A DNA stretch of 64,000 bases from Orbilia blumenaviensis. Its lineage: Eukaryota > Ascomycota > Orbiliomycetes > Orbiliales > Orbiliaceae. The DNA is taken from positions 2,170,001-2,234,000 of the forward strand of contig JAVHNS010000002.1 in NCBI GenBank assembly GCA_036872755.1, given 5' to 3'. Positions 1 to 12,200 of the stretch are shown piece by piece. A model generated the notes under the pieces. It was not told where the DNA came from. It worked only from the letters and a program-made list of their open reading frames with translations, and ran no database searches. The position numbers and the translations under genes are program-made. How positions within the stretch are numbered: the stretch's first letter is position 1; every line of letters starts with the position of its first letter.

Positions 1-733
1 TTGAGATATAGCTGGGCTAGTACATACACCTGCTACTTCTACCTACTGAAGTACCACTGGAGCTACAATTGGCACTATATTTCCTTAGTCAGCATTCAGG
101 TACTCTACAACTTCTGACGCCGTCCAGCTATAGTTAATACGCAATCGTATCATCCAAAATACCGTAATAACCTGGGTATACTTCCCCTAATATAGACGTT
201 ATGTATATTCTTTCTTGACACTCATCGAGCCTCCTTGCCTAAGCAACCCTAGGTATCTACCTAGGTAACTAGGTAGTTACACATGATATACGCTACACTG
301 TTCATTTAAAATTACAAGGACAGAGTAGCTGGATACGGAGCTGAGAGCTAGCTACTCCAATGAACAGAGTAACAGAGCTCACGGGAAACGCCATTGCCGC
401 GGCTGTCCGCGATAGGAAAATCCCCGATAAGCAAACAGCCTCTCATCCGACCACACCAGCAACACATTTTCCCGCCACTATCAAAATTTTTTCTTTTGAT
501 TCTGCGACATTCCACGAACAGACCGAACCGAACTATCGAAATTTCTCTCCGCAAAATCTTCCACCCTCCCTCTTCCTTCCCTCTCATCTTTATCCCTTCC
601 TCTTCTCCCTCGATATACCCTTGCGTGTTTACGTGCAGCCCTCACAAAATAGCATCTTTCGCTAGCTTTGTTTACCGTTATTTTTGAGGATCGTACATAA
701 TTTATTTTTTTCCTTTCTTTTTTGTCATTCACC
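1..733. other. 5' flank of hsp60; no gene seen
   Basis: No credible coding region. Positions 240-285 hold several overlapping copies of a CCTAGGTA-like motif, a short palindromic sequence that recurs in other intergenic parts of the window (about 4509, 54540). From about 480 to 720 the plus strand is strongly pyrimidine-rich, as is common in fungal core promoters and 5' leaders, and runs up to the hsp60 start codon. Confidence 0.6.
510..545 (+). promoter_or_regulatory. Candidate heat-shock element cluster of hsp60
   Basis: Positions 538-545 read GAAATTTC, an exact GAAnnTTC heat-shock factor half-site pair. It is preceded by further GAA units at 516, 525 and 530 and a TTC at 510-512. Spacing is irregular, so this is a gapped element at best. 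It lies about 190 bp upstream of the hsp60 start, where an HSF site is expected; binding is inferred. Confidence 0.4.
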
Positions 734-2642
<1,909 letters not shown>

Positions 2643-3405
2643 GAAGCTAAATAGTCTTCTTAAACGTAAAGCCCCAGCAGTCCGCAATTCCAGTTGTTTA
2701 GCATAACGAACAGGCACACAACGCCTGCCAGTAAATATTTCCTAATGGCCTGTATATTTTTGGATGTCTATATTCATGGAGTTTGACGAGCCTCTCACAA
2801 TGCTTAAGTACTTTCCCACATGAATACTCACCTTGTCTCGCAACAAAGAAAAAAAAGGAAGACGACTATCCTGCATGGAAATCTCCACTCTTCATTCAGG
2901 GCCCAATCCCTCTCTCTTTTTTCTTATCTCTATCATTTTTATTTATTTTTCTTTTCGCTTTCCCTCTGGTGTCTCTTTGAACTCCGGCGCAAAAGATAGA
3001 TGTATTTACTTCGCCCTTTTCCCCAACCCTCAAAAGTTCGATTCTTCTTCGTGTATTATAATTTTACTCCCTCTATCATGAAGTAGGTACATTGATAACA
3101 GAGCCTAATGGTATATATACTCACAACTGGAACCTTTTTTTTTTTTTTTTTTTTTCCAATTTCCTTGTAATGTAGCACCTCGAGCTTCCGTTTGCCTTGA
3201 AGCTTAAGCTAGTTGCAGAAAATACGTAACTTCGATGTTGGATAAAATCTGATAAGCTGTGTTGCCATGCCGCGAGACCAGCGACACCCAAAAGCTCACT
3301 TACCAAGCTCTAGCATCCACCCAGCGTTCTCACCCCGCCATCATCCCTCCCCTCCCTCCCTCATCACGACATCATCTCACCAAACCATATACCTCCCCAC
3401 CCACC
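2643..3405. other. Intergenic region hsp60-get5
   Basis: Contains the hsp60 3' end and the get5 promoter. The only notable element is a run of 21 T residues (3135-3155). Two overlapping small frames at 2783-3081 are low-complexity (Ser/Phe-rich) and do not look coding. Confidence 0.6.
3135..3155. repeat. T21 homopolymer
   Basis: Twenty-one consecutive T on the plus strand, about 250 bp before the get5 start codon. One of five A/T homopolymers of more than 20 nt in the window. Confidence 0.95.
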
Positions 3406-4181
3406 ATGGCTACCAAAGCCACCGAAATCGACTTCGCCAAGTCGGTCCTGATAACTCTCTCTTCCAAACCAGTCACAATAGCACCAGACCATGTCGAAGA
3501 CCTACGAAAGCTGCCCCCGAGGGCTCTGGTACGCACTTCCAAAAAACCTGATATCTCAAACTTCGCACTATAAAAACAAATAGAAATACTAACGAAATCT
3601 ACCTTAAAAAAAAAAATTAGTTCACCCTCCCAAAACTTCCCTTAACAATGTCCAAACCTCGCGATCCCTCAAAACCAGCATCAGCGACTGTTCACCTCAA
3701 AACCTTACGTCCGCCACAATTTATCAATGAATCGCTAGAATCTCACCCGCTATCTTCGACAATACAGTCTATAAAATCTGTAATCGAGTCTAAAACTGGT
3801 GTTCCGTCCGATAAACTTCGTTTGATGATCAAGGGAAAGATCTTGGGGGATTCGAAGACGCTAAGTGAGGTTGTAGAGGACGGTGGTGAGGTTACGATTA
3901 GTGTTATGGTTACAGGCGGGTATACAATTCCCACCGCTGGGGCATCGGCTCCACTACCGGATACAGCGGCCGTAGCCGCGGCAGCAGAGAAGGTTGAGAC
4001 AGCAGAGGAGGTGGTGAAGATGGATGTAGATAGTGAGGTCGGAGATGTGGTTAAGGTTTTGGAAGATGACGGTTTCTGGGCCGACCTGGAGGTGTTCTTG
4101 AGGCAGAAGGTAGGGAAAGAAGAAGTGGCGAAAGAAGTTTCGGGGATATTTAGACAAGCTTGGGGAAATAGGCCGCGATGA
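3406..4181 (+). CDS. get5: Get5/Mdy2-like ubiquitin-like protein of the GET pathway
   Basis: In the GET pathway Get5 pairs with Get4 as a cytosolic adaptor between Sgt2 and Get3 for tail-anchored membrane proteins. Exons are 3406-3528 and 3621-4181 (227 aa), intron GTACGC..TTAG, phase 0. Three parts match the family: an N-terminal segment (about 1-50) corresponding to the Get4-binding region, a ubiquitin-like fold (about 65-135) containing SKTGVPSDKLRLMIKGK, and a short C-terminal helical domain (about 190-227, FWADLEVFL..FRQAW) corresponding to the homodimerisation domain. An Ala/Glu-rich linker separates the last two. Assignment rests on this three-part architecture; a generic ubiquitin-domain protein is the alternative. 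Confidence 0.78.
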
Positions 4182-4642
4182 TGCGTATGGGCGCAAGGGT
4201 ATAATAACTGGCATCATAGTACTAGCATCGTTGGTAATATCAATTAATATTGGTCATAACTGCAATCAGGGTATTTTATTTTACAAATTTTCTTGCTACG
4301 ACGAGAAGATGATAGCCTGTAGTCGAGGCTAGAAAAACGCGGTATATGTTCGAATTTACGTGCGAATAGGCCCTCGAGACTAAGTAGATTCCAAATACTT
4401 CGCTGGTTCCATGGACAAATCAAGATCCAAGATCCAAGAGAAAAGTCGGGTTTGTATATCAAACAAAATATTGCCTCGGAGTTCTTGGTCCAAGACTATA
4501 GAGCGTATACCTAGGTGAGTATATATAGTAAGTGAGGATTATTAGCACCTAGTGCGCCGAATGTGCGCGGTCGGTGTAGTGGGTTCCATTGAGAAAATGG
4601 ATCTAATACGGCTAGGCGGGTATCCGGCGCTGAGGGTCTTGA
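4182..4642. other. Convergent intergenic region get5/cwc27
   Basis: Separates the two stop codons of convergent genes. No gene seen. A CCTAGGTA-type motif occurs near 4509. Confidence 0.6.
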
Positions 4643-6290
4643 TCAGCGTCTGTCCCTATCACCATGCCTGTCCCTACCCCTGTCTCTGTCTCTGTCTCTG
4701 TCTCCGCGATCTCGGTGGCTTCTGTGGTGCCCATCGGACCTAAAAGCCGAAGACCTTCCGCCTCGCCGCTCATCTTTCCGCTTCCTTTCGTCTTGTAGAA
4801 CTTCTTTCGCCTTTTCTCTCGTATCGATCACTACCAACTCCTCCTCGTTCTTTCTCTTCCAAGTTAGGTCTTTGCCCAATCTATCCCTTTCAAATGTCAG
4901 CTTATGCGACATCCACCCCCCGTCGGTATCCTCTTCCTCCTGCCCCTCGGCATTTTCATGCCAGTTACACGATTTGCAATTTGGAATAAAATGTAAATCG
5001 CAGGTATTCTGTTCATCAGCGTCTGGGTCGATACCGCCGCTCTCAGCTTTAGCATCATTATCCAAGTCCATAGCATCGATAGCACCTTCCTCCTCTTCCG
5101 GTGCATTCTTCGACGCTTCAACTAGTTTCGACTTAAATTTCGACATTGCCTCGAGAAGACCGTTCTCATAGGCTGTGTCGATGTTATTAGCGCCACGTTT
5201 CCGCTTTCGCGCAGGTACAGAGGTAGATGGAAGCATGGATGCCTGCAGGGCGAGGAGGGAGGATTGTTTTTGCTTTGGCTTTTCTTCCGGAGGCGGGGTT
5301 GCACGTCGTTTTAGGGATGCTCGGACTGCTTCAATTTTTTCTTTGGTTTCCTCAAGTTCGTTTTTCTCCGGTGCCGGAGATCGAGCGGGTGATGGCGAAC
5401 GCTTTTTGTCTTTTTTAGACTTTCCCTTCGATACTATCGGCTCGGGTTCCGGCTCGGGTTCGGGTTCTTCTTCCGCTTCCCTTGCCTTCGGTTTCACAGT
5501 CGGCAGCTCTTCAACGTCCAGCAACTTTGAAGTAAACCTAGGGTCAAACTTCTTTTTGGCGACAACGGGCGCCGGCTCCTCGTCCTCTCCGTCCGCAAAT
5601 GACAACATTTGTTTACCCTTTGGTTTCTTTTTCTTCGCCACCTTCTTCTCCTCCTTCCCTGCTGTCGAAACTTTGACCTCCCTCTTCTTCATATCTTCAA
5701 ATGGATTGACTAGTATCTCACATCCTAAAATCTTAGGTGGATACATAGGCCTCTCGCTGCCCTCAGCCTGCTCCAATTCCAGCTGCCCCATCTTCATCAC
5801 GTTGTACAAGGTGTCCCCCACCACCCGTCCAAACATCGTGTTTTTCCCAGTCAGCTCCGGCGTCTCTCCTAGCGTGAAAAAGAATTGTGATCCATTGTCG
5901 TTCTTCTGCCCACTATTCGCCATCCCCACCAATCCTCGGCGATTGAACCGTAACCGGGAGTTAAATTCATCCGCAAAAAGTCCACCATCGTAGATTGCCT
6001 CACCGCCATGACCGGTTCCTGTAGGATCTCCGCCTTGGATGATGAAGCCAGGGACCAGTCGGTGAAATATTGTGCCAACGTAGTAATCGTCCAGACATAA
6101 TTGAAGAAAGTTTCGGCAGGCGAGTGGGCACTCCTTTGCCCATAATTCGATTTGGACATCGCCGGAGGATGTCTTGAGGAGAATCTTGCCGCTTGAATAA
6201 ACCCAAATAATATTAGCTATGCGCACGCGTTCGAGTTGTGGGGAAAGGGACCTACGTAGGCTGCGGTTCTATGTTGTAACTTGACGCCAT
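4643..6290 (-). CDS. cwc27: Spliceosomal cyclophilin Cwc27
   Basis: Cyclophilin-type protein of the activated spliceosome (Bact, with Cwc22). Exons on the minus strand are 6290-6256 and 6191-4643 (527 aa). The first exon encodes MASSYNIEPQPT, matching the conserved Cwc27 N-terminus, and the 64-nt intron GTAGGT..CAAG closes the phase, so I chose 6290 rather than the in-frame ATG at 6226. The cyclophilin domain spans about 13-165 with FHRLVPGFIIQGGD and SQFFFTL. The position equal to Trp121 of cyclophilin A is Glu (TPELTGKN), as is typical of Cwc27, so isomerase activity is probably weak or absent. The rest is charged and disordered, with an (EP)n run near 255 and an Arg/Asp-dipeptide tail. Confidence 0.93.
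4676..4702 (-). repeat. Hexanucleotide repeat coding for Asp-Arg dipeptides
   Basis: A TCTCTG-type repeat on the plus strand encodes the alternating Arg/Asp tail of Cwc27. RD/RS-like tails are common in splicing proteins, so this is probably functional low complexity. Confidence 0.7.
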
Positions 6291-7191
6291 GATTGGCTAC
6301 AGGATAATTCCGCCGAGTCGCAGTAGTGGCTATTTCTGATGGGGTGTAGGTGCCGTGCGGAACTGTCGTAGAACAGCAGTCCAAGCTTGGTGATTGTCCG
6401 AAGGCTGTCGCGAAATGGTGTCGCCGGATAATCACGTGATTTTCAGATCAGAACACCGGTCGTGTTGATCGAAGATCATTACCATTTTTGGACTAAGCAA
6501 TGCGTCTGCTTTAGGAGATGCAACAAAAGGACCTCATGCAACGCATTTTAGCAACACCACAACACATTGAATTGAATTGACTTACAATAAGTTAGTATCA
6601 GTAGATTATTCAAGGGGAATTGAATCCTGAGAAGAATCTATTATTCGTTAGCTAACACAGTAGCAGCGGGATTAGTAGGGGAAGAAGTAGTAATAGAAGT
6701 AGAAGTAGTAGCCTTGGAATTGGCTTCGCTTTGGGTCTGGCGATATCTACCTGGAGCAGGAACCCTGAGTATAGACGCAACTATTAGAATCCGAAAAAGT
6801 GTAGATAGTAGATACGTATCATCAATTATTCAAAGGGCTGGCATGAGTTGTTGCCGTGTCTCCATAGGGCCGTGTTTATTATCGTAACAGCGTCTACTAC
6901 AATGTTTGGATCTAAATTTCCCTCGAGCTTTAGACCCTATCTATAAAAGGACCATCAATCTCTCTTCTCCTCCTTTCTTCTCTTCTCTTCTCCTCCTTCT
7001 TATCCCCATCGCGCGTCCCATCAATTTCCCATCCACAATCCTCCCACCACCAACTACTACTACAAACATTTTTCCAAAGTAGGTATCAATAAAGTCATGT
7101 AATTTTTAGAGTCACCGCCTTTACCTCGTCCCTCTCTTCCCTGTCAATGCTTTACCAATGTATATCCCAGAATTAACCAAGTAAGAACAGA
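6291..7191. other. Divergent promoter region between cwc27 and the locus at 7192
   Basis: No gene seen. Contains a TAG/AGT-rich microsatellite-like patch near 6676-6710, a TATA box at 6942-6949 and a CT-rich tract at about 6957-7005 pointing towards the locus at 7192. Confidence 0.6.
6942..6949 (+). promoter_or_regulatory. TATA box upstream of the 7192 locus
   Basis: TATAAAAG at 6942-6949, followed within 15 bp by a long CT-rich tract (about 6957-7005), about 250 bp before the ATG at 7192. This is a textbook core promoter and suggests the disrupted locus downstream is, or recently was, transcribed. Confidence 0.6.
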
Positions 7192-8390
7192 ATGACTACA
7201 AACACTTCCTCTGCTGCTCAAGCAGCGTGGCCCCTCGAAAGGGAGACCACAGACACCCAACCCACAAACTACCGCCGCGATAAGTCAGTCCGCCACATCA
7301 CGTGGGTATGGTGGACGCCCCACTTTTTTGTCGTAAAGGGCAAAAAGATGAACTACCACGATGTTTACGTCCATCGGGGGCAGAACGTCAACCAGCTGCC
7401 CCCGGGCGTGACAGAGAGGGATTGGGCACGATGGGGTAATCAGAAGAGGTTGGTGAAGAGTGATTACCCCGCCAATCCCATGTTCAACGTCGAACCAAAG
7501 GGGCCCCCGGCAGCTTCTGCTGCCCCGTTGGCTTGGGTCAACAAAATGACCCTGGGAGCCCCTTCTACTAACATGCCTTCGGGCACTGGCAATGGGGGGT
7601 TGCCAACCACTACTTCGCAGGCCACATCGCAACCCGTTGCCCCTGCAGGAGCTACCTAGGGAGTAGCACCTGTTAGTGCGGCTTCGGGGAGCACAGTGCC
7701 TGCTCCAGTGGCATTGGCACCCCCCTCTGCACATGGGACGACACTGCCGACAGCTGTAAGTGGGAAATTTCTTTGAAGCTTCCCTTTGATTCTTCTTATA
7801 GGCCCAGCTAACTAGTTTCCCTACCATAGACAGTTGTAGCTGCGGCCAGTGCCCCAGTGCTGCCAGTGCCGCCCCCACCCCAACAAGCCTCGGCTGCCCC
7901 CAACGTGGTGCCAGCGGTCGCCCCAGTCACTACAAGTACAAGCCCGATGGACTTCGTACTAACTGGGGCACCAGTCTCATTGGCACCACCCCAGCCGCAG
8001 GTGGGTATGGCCCCCAATCCCCTCCCCCCGGTCCCACAAACAATTCGACAGGACCCAACACAAAGGCCCGAAGTCATCAACTTCCTACAACAGTGGGTCC
8101 TGTCGACAACCGGGGGGAACCAGCGCGTCACACATTCAACCAACCCGGAAGAAGCATCGGCACTACGGAAAGACTGGAATACCGTAGTGCACCACGTCTA
8201 CTGGCCGTTTGAATATCTCTGCCTCTATTTCCCAGACTACAACGAGGCAGTAGAATTCCAAACGGACGAAGAGATGTGGGAAGATGCGCCCAGAGATGAA
8301 GGGGGGGATGTCATCATGGGCCGAATGTGTGACGTTCCATGGGCGAGATGCTGCCAATATCGTCTCGCTCCTGGTGGGTACTGCGATTAG
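7192..8390 (+). pseudogene. Unrecognised Trp/Pro-rich protein gene, reading frame interrupted
   Basis: I do not recognise the family. From ATG 7192 the frame runs 155 codons to TAG at 7657-7659, yet the same frame continues open on the other side to a consensus donor at 7756. A 74-nt intron (GTAAGT..ATAG, 7756-7829) then joins it in phase to 7830-8390. Ignoring the TAG, the product would be 374 codons. It has an N-terminal region with a Trp-rich patch (ITWVWWTPHFF), an Ala/Pro/Thr-rich low-complexity middle, and a C-terminal domain containing FEYLCLYFPDY. After a G7 run (8301-8307) frame 0 ends soon, whereas the +1-shifted frame looks more protein-like, suggesting a frameshift. Alternatives are a true pseudogene, stop read-through, or an unusual exon structure. 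A good promoter and further introns downstream argue that it is transcribed. Confidence 0.5.
7242..7369 (+). repeat. Left arm of inverted self-repeat
   Basis: Three blocks here recur in inverted orientation and the same order at 8607-8672: 7242-7258 (17 nt, matches 8656-8672), 7316-7329 (14 nt, matches 8633-8646) and 7356-7369 (14 nt, matches 8607-8620). All three are exact reverse complements. The spacers differ, 57 and 26 nt in this arm against 9 and 12 nt in the other. Confidence 0.9.
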
Positions 8391-8606
8391 TGTCCCTAAC
8401 AGTACCCGGGATTGGGGCGAAGGGCTTGTTAGTAGTTCCTCGTCTACAGTCGCTAGGACTCCATGAGAGGCCAGCGGCTGGGGTAGAGAGGGGGGCCGGA
8501 GAAAACAGACGCTGGAGATCTGTGTTCTTCATTTTTGGAGGATGCATTTCGGAAGCGGAAGCAGATCTGGTCCTGATACTACCCATCAATCGAGGATGGT
8601 TCATGG

Positions 8607-8672
8607 CGTAAACATCGTGGACTTGAAGGTTAAAAAAAGTGGGGCGGACACCTGTGGGTGTCTGTGGTCTCC
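8607..8672 (-). repeat. Right arm of inverted self-repeat (decayed copy of the 5' coding region)
   Basis: The reverse complement of 8607-8672 carries three exact blocks of the coding region at 7242-7369. Read on the minus strand it gives ETTDT..PPHFF followed by a stop, a shortened and broken copy of the peptide encoded by the left arm. Confidence 0.85.
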
Positions 8673-8708
8673 TTTATATGTCCCTGCATACTCCTACGTG
8701 CCCTTAAG

Positions 8709-8773
8709 GTAAGTCAATCCTCATCCTATACTTGTGCTGTCTACAATATATGCTAACAAGAATCTCTACTTAG
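8709..8773 (+). other. Consensus intron downstream of the 7192 ORF
   Basis: GTAAGT donor at 8709, a branch-site-like TGCTAACA, and TTAG acceptor ending at 8773 (65 nt). It lies after every in-frame stop of the upstream ORF, so it is either a 3'-UTR intron or part of a coding region that has been disconnected by mutation. Confidence 0.6.
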
Positions 8774-8832
8774 GGTAGCGAGAGGTGCGGGACGTCTCGA
8801 GGGGTCATTACGTTTGAGTGGTGGATGGGAGG

Positions 8833-8892
8833 GTAAGTTATCTTCGTATTCAGTATATTGCGAGAGCTATACTAATCAATGTACAAATATAG
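8833..8892 (+). other. Second consensus intron downstream of the 7192 ORF
   Basis: GTAAGT donor at 8833, perfect TACTAAT branch site, ATAG acceptor ending at 8892 (60 nt). The 59-nt exon between this and the previous intron is open in more than one frame. Confidence 0.6.
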
Positions 8893-9008
8893 GTTCTTTC
8901 CTTTGTTTGAATCTAACATCACTAATCTATCACCTGGAATTTATTATAACTGTATTTGTCTTATTTAGCGTTTGCGTTACTTGCTTTCTTTGTATTTCTT
9001 TTCCTTAC

Positions 9009-9203
9009 TGTACATATCTTTCTCTTTTTTCTTTCTGTACATATTTTTTCTCTCCTCTCAGTTTTTTTCTTTCTTGTACATATTTTTCCTCCCCACTCTT
9101 TCGTTTTTTCTTCTTTTGTACATATGCTTCTCTCCTCTTATTTTTTATTTTGTATAGGAACTTCTTTTTCTTTTTGCACATAGTCTTTTTATTTCTGTAC
9201 ATA
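9009..9203 (+). repeat. Array of TGTACATA motifs in a T-rich tract
   Basis: Five exact TGTACATA copies (9009, 9036, 9075, 9117, 9196) and one variant TGCACATA (about 9175) are spaced 27-42 nt apart except for the last interval, within a pyrimidine-rich tract. All are in plus orientation. As RNA this equals UGUANAUA, the consensus of Puf3-type Pumilio proteins. All three plus frames are open here because of low complexity, so I do not call a protein. Confidence 0.8.
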
Positions 9204-9206
9204 TAA

Positions 9207-12200
9207 AGTTTATTATGCTATCACCTTTCATTTACATGCCGCTGTCGCCATACATAATAGTGTTCACTGTGACTCCGCGGCATATAACATCAACCATCTA
9301 CATTTGAATCCGACACGTTCCATGGATTCGACAGTGTAGTAAGCATAGTCTTCGCCGTCACTGAAGTCCCAGCATATATCACACGACTAGTAATCACATT
9401 AAGTAACATCAATAGTTGTCACAACCATAATCCCGTGGATATGTATGTTATGCTCCATAATACAGCTCACGGATAGTTCCCGTCCTCGCTTCTCCATACC
9501 CCAAACTATCAATATATCCCCATATTCCATAAAAAGTATCACCTTGCAACTCAACAAAAAATTTCATGCAGCACCCCCATCCCCCCTCATGCTTTCTCCG
9601 AGAAAAAGCCAGGTCGACAAAAATTCAGAAAGCAAAAAAAAAGTCAACCTTGGGGAGGTCCTAGCCCTTGTCCCATGTCGAGACTCCTTGTCCCAGGATC
9701 CTGTCGTCTCGTCTGCTCTCCAGTATCTGCAAGGTTTGCACGTGTTGTCAATTGCTACCTAATTGAGGCAGCCATTTGCTTCTTCCCACTACCTTGAGCT
9801 TCCCCTTCATGCGTTTGGGAATGTAGATTCAACCATAAGCAGACATGTGGGTGGGCGTGGGGGAAAGAACCAGGAGTCGGTGGGTCTTGATGCTGGGTCT
9901 CTCTCTCTCTTTTTTTTTTTTCGGACCGGAGCTAAGAGCTCGAGTGTGCAGAACCACCACGAATTTGTCTTCTCCACGATTTCAAGGGAAACAACCAGGA
10001 AAAAGCAAAGAGATCTACAAAGCATCGATTCTAGATGCGACACGTCGAACTAACGGCGATGTGGGTACATGTATCTGGGGAATTCAAGCTAGCCGCTGAG
10101 GGTTTAGCTAGATGCGTAGTCCTTTTCCAAGTCTGCTGCAAATCGAACGTTTTGGCTATTCGCTACTTCTATCTCCGCAGTTTGGATCCCGCTATGTCGA
10201 CATTTTCTCCTGAGAAGTAGCGGTTAGAAGCAACCCATGTCGAAATATCCCTCAAAAGACGAGGACGCCGTGAGATTATACGACCTCGAAAGGGGGCGTA
10301 GCTATCGGTGCTCTTTCGATCAAGTGGCCGACACATGGACGGCATATTCAAACTGCAAGGAATGCATAACCCATGGGGTTCCTAAAGATCTTGTCAAAAA
10401 CTTGGGAATCTTATAGAAATGACAGGAGTATGACGATATACCTTCGTAATTTGTTAGTGAGAAGACTTTCTAATACGTATCTCTTTGCTAAGTTTTGAAA
10501 CTCGAAGACCGTCCATGTCAGGTACCATATTCGGATACTCCCCTTCGCTTGACAATAACCCTTAATGAGCATCGATGACTATCCTCTTTTGATGGAAATC
10601 TTCCCCCATTCTGTCCTACCCCCATATGGCCATATGTAAAAGTGGGATGACACCTGGGAGAGGGAAGTGGGGGAATCCGTTATGTTTCCTTCTTCTGCGG
10701 TTTGGGCTTTGGTGATGTTGCAAGTTGCGGGTTGTTTGTTGCACGTCGGACGTCGGCTGACCGGTTGTCTGGGGCAGGAATAGCGAGCGCAGCTAAGCAC
10801 CCGTACCTTCCGCCCGTCGTTTTGGACAAGACAGCCCGCTAATGCATCCTAGACCTTCACGACAGCAGGCCGAACGGCTCAATCAACATATAATGACGAA
10901 CCACGTCATTGGGAATAAGCCCGGACCCAGCAGGTATCGTCCCTTTCTCACGATTTTTAGGCCCCATTCTGTTCATTTCGTGCACATTATAATCACATTC
11001 ATGCTCCATGTACAATCGTCACAGTGCTTTCACATCTGGGGAACATATAACCTAGAAAATCGATCACGAGGACCTATCTGCTACCTGTTTCGGCATTCTT
11101 GCTGTGTTTGTTTCGTGGTCCCAATTGATCGGATTTCTTTTTTGGTAGCACGAGGGAGAGTCGTTTTTGTTACTTTTGGGTAGGCTGGGCACGTTGCACA
11201 CACGCCCTCCACGATGACCGGCTAACGAGTTAACGTTAGTTTTCCTGGCTGGTATACCTAGTTGGTTTGTCGCTGATCGGGCGGTTTTTTGAGTCCATGG
11301 GAAACTATCGACTTGCCGTCCTGGTCTGTTTCACAGCATAGTCGATTCCTGCTTCCCCGACTAGTCGCAATTTGCAGGATCTAGGCACAATATGTATATC
11401 AATCGAACCCATTTCGATCCAGAATCTTTCTGTGTAATATATCTCCAGCCCCAAATCGTCCATGTGCTCGATAGGTCCCGCGAAAGGCAATTGGCTTTTC
11501 AAAGTTAAAAAGCAAAAGAGTCCCGTCCCATGTAGACGTTCAGACCCCAGAGATTTGGAAATTTTTTTCTTTCTGTCGAACTTATTTCATGCACAAAGTT
11601 GCTATTCCTTCCCCCCAAGGATGCATGGCGTCTCTTCTACTTCTATGGGGGCCACACATCAGGTCGGAATCTGCAACGTTTGCCCAACAAGATTCCAAGC
11701 GACCCCAGTAATGATCCAATGATAGGCCACCGTTTAGGTACCTATGGGTACCAAGTCGACGCTATCACACCAATCCCCGTTCTGCATATGCGGCACTGCG
11801 CGCCACGTTCATAGAATTTATGGCCTTATTGATTAGGTATTTTACTTTTTCTGTTAATCTTGGCTAACGAGATCGAATAGGATATTGCAGGCGTTGTCGG
11901 GTGTTTTTCGTTATTTTGTTTTTTGAAATCATGGTTTTTGTAAATCTGATGACTGTCCGTAGACGAAATTCTTTTCGGCGAGAGACGAGGCAAGGGAGAG
12001 AGGTCTCGATTGGGGGGTGAGTGGGTAGGTTCGAGGTTGGATCAAGGTTGACCAGTTACACACCGGCAAGTTTCATGAATGTGCATCCAGTCTGGGCTAT
12101 CAGAGGTTCTGGATCTTTTGCCCACAACTCAGCCTGAGATTCAAGACAACGTTGACAAGGGGGATGCTCACCGAATCTCCTAGACGGATATTTTACGAAT

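Noticed and set aside
5175..5993. 272-codon Ser-rich plus-strand frame over cwc27
   Set aside because: Composition (Ser/Gly/Phe) mirrors the charged minus-strand Cwc27; no domain and no splice context.
8814..9206. 130-codon hydrophobic frame with repeated Cys-Thr-Tyr
   Set aside because: All three plus frames are open in this T-rich tract and the repeated tripeptide is only the TGTACATA motif; also its first part reads through a consensus intron.
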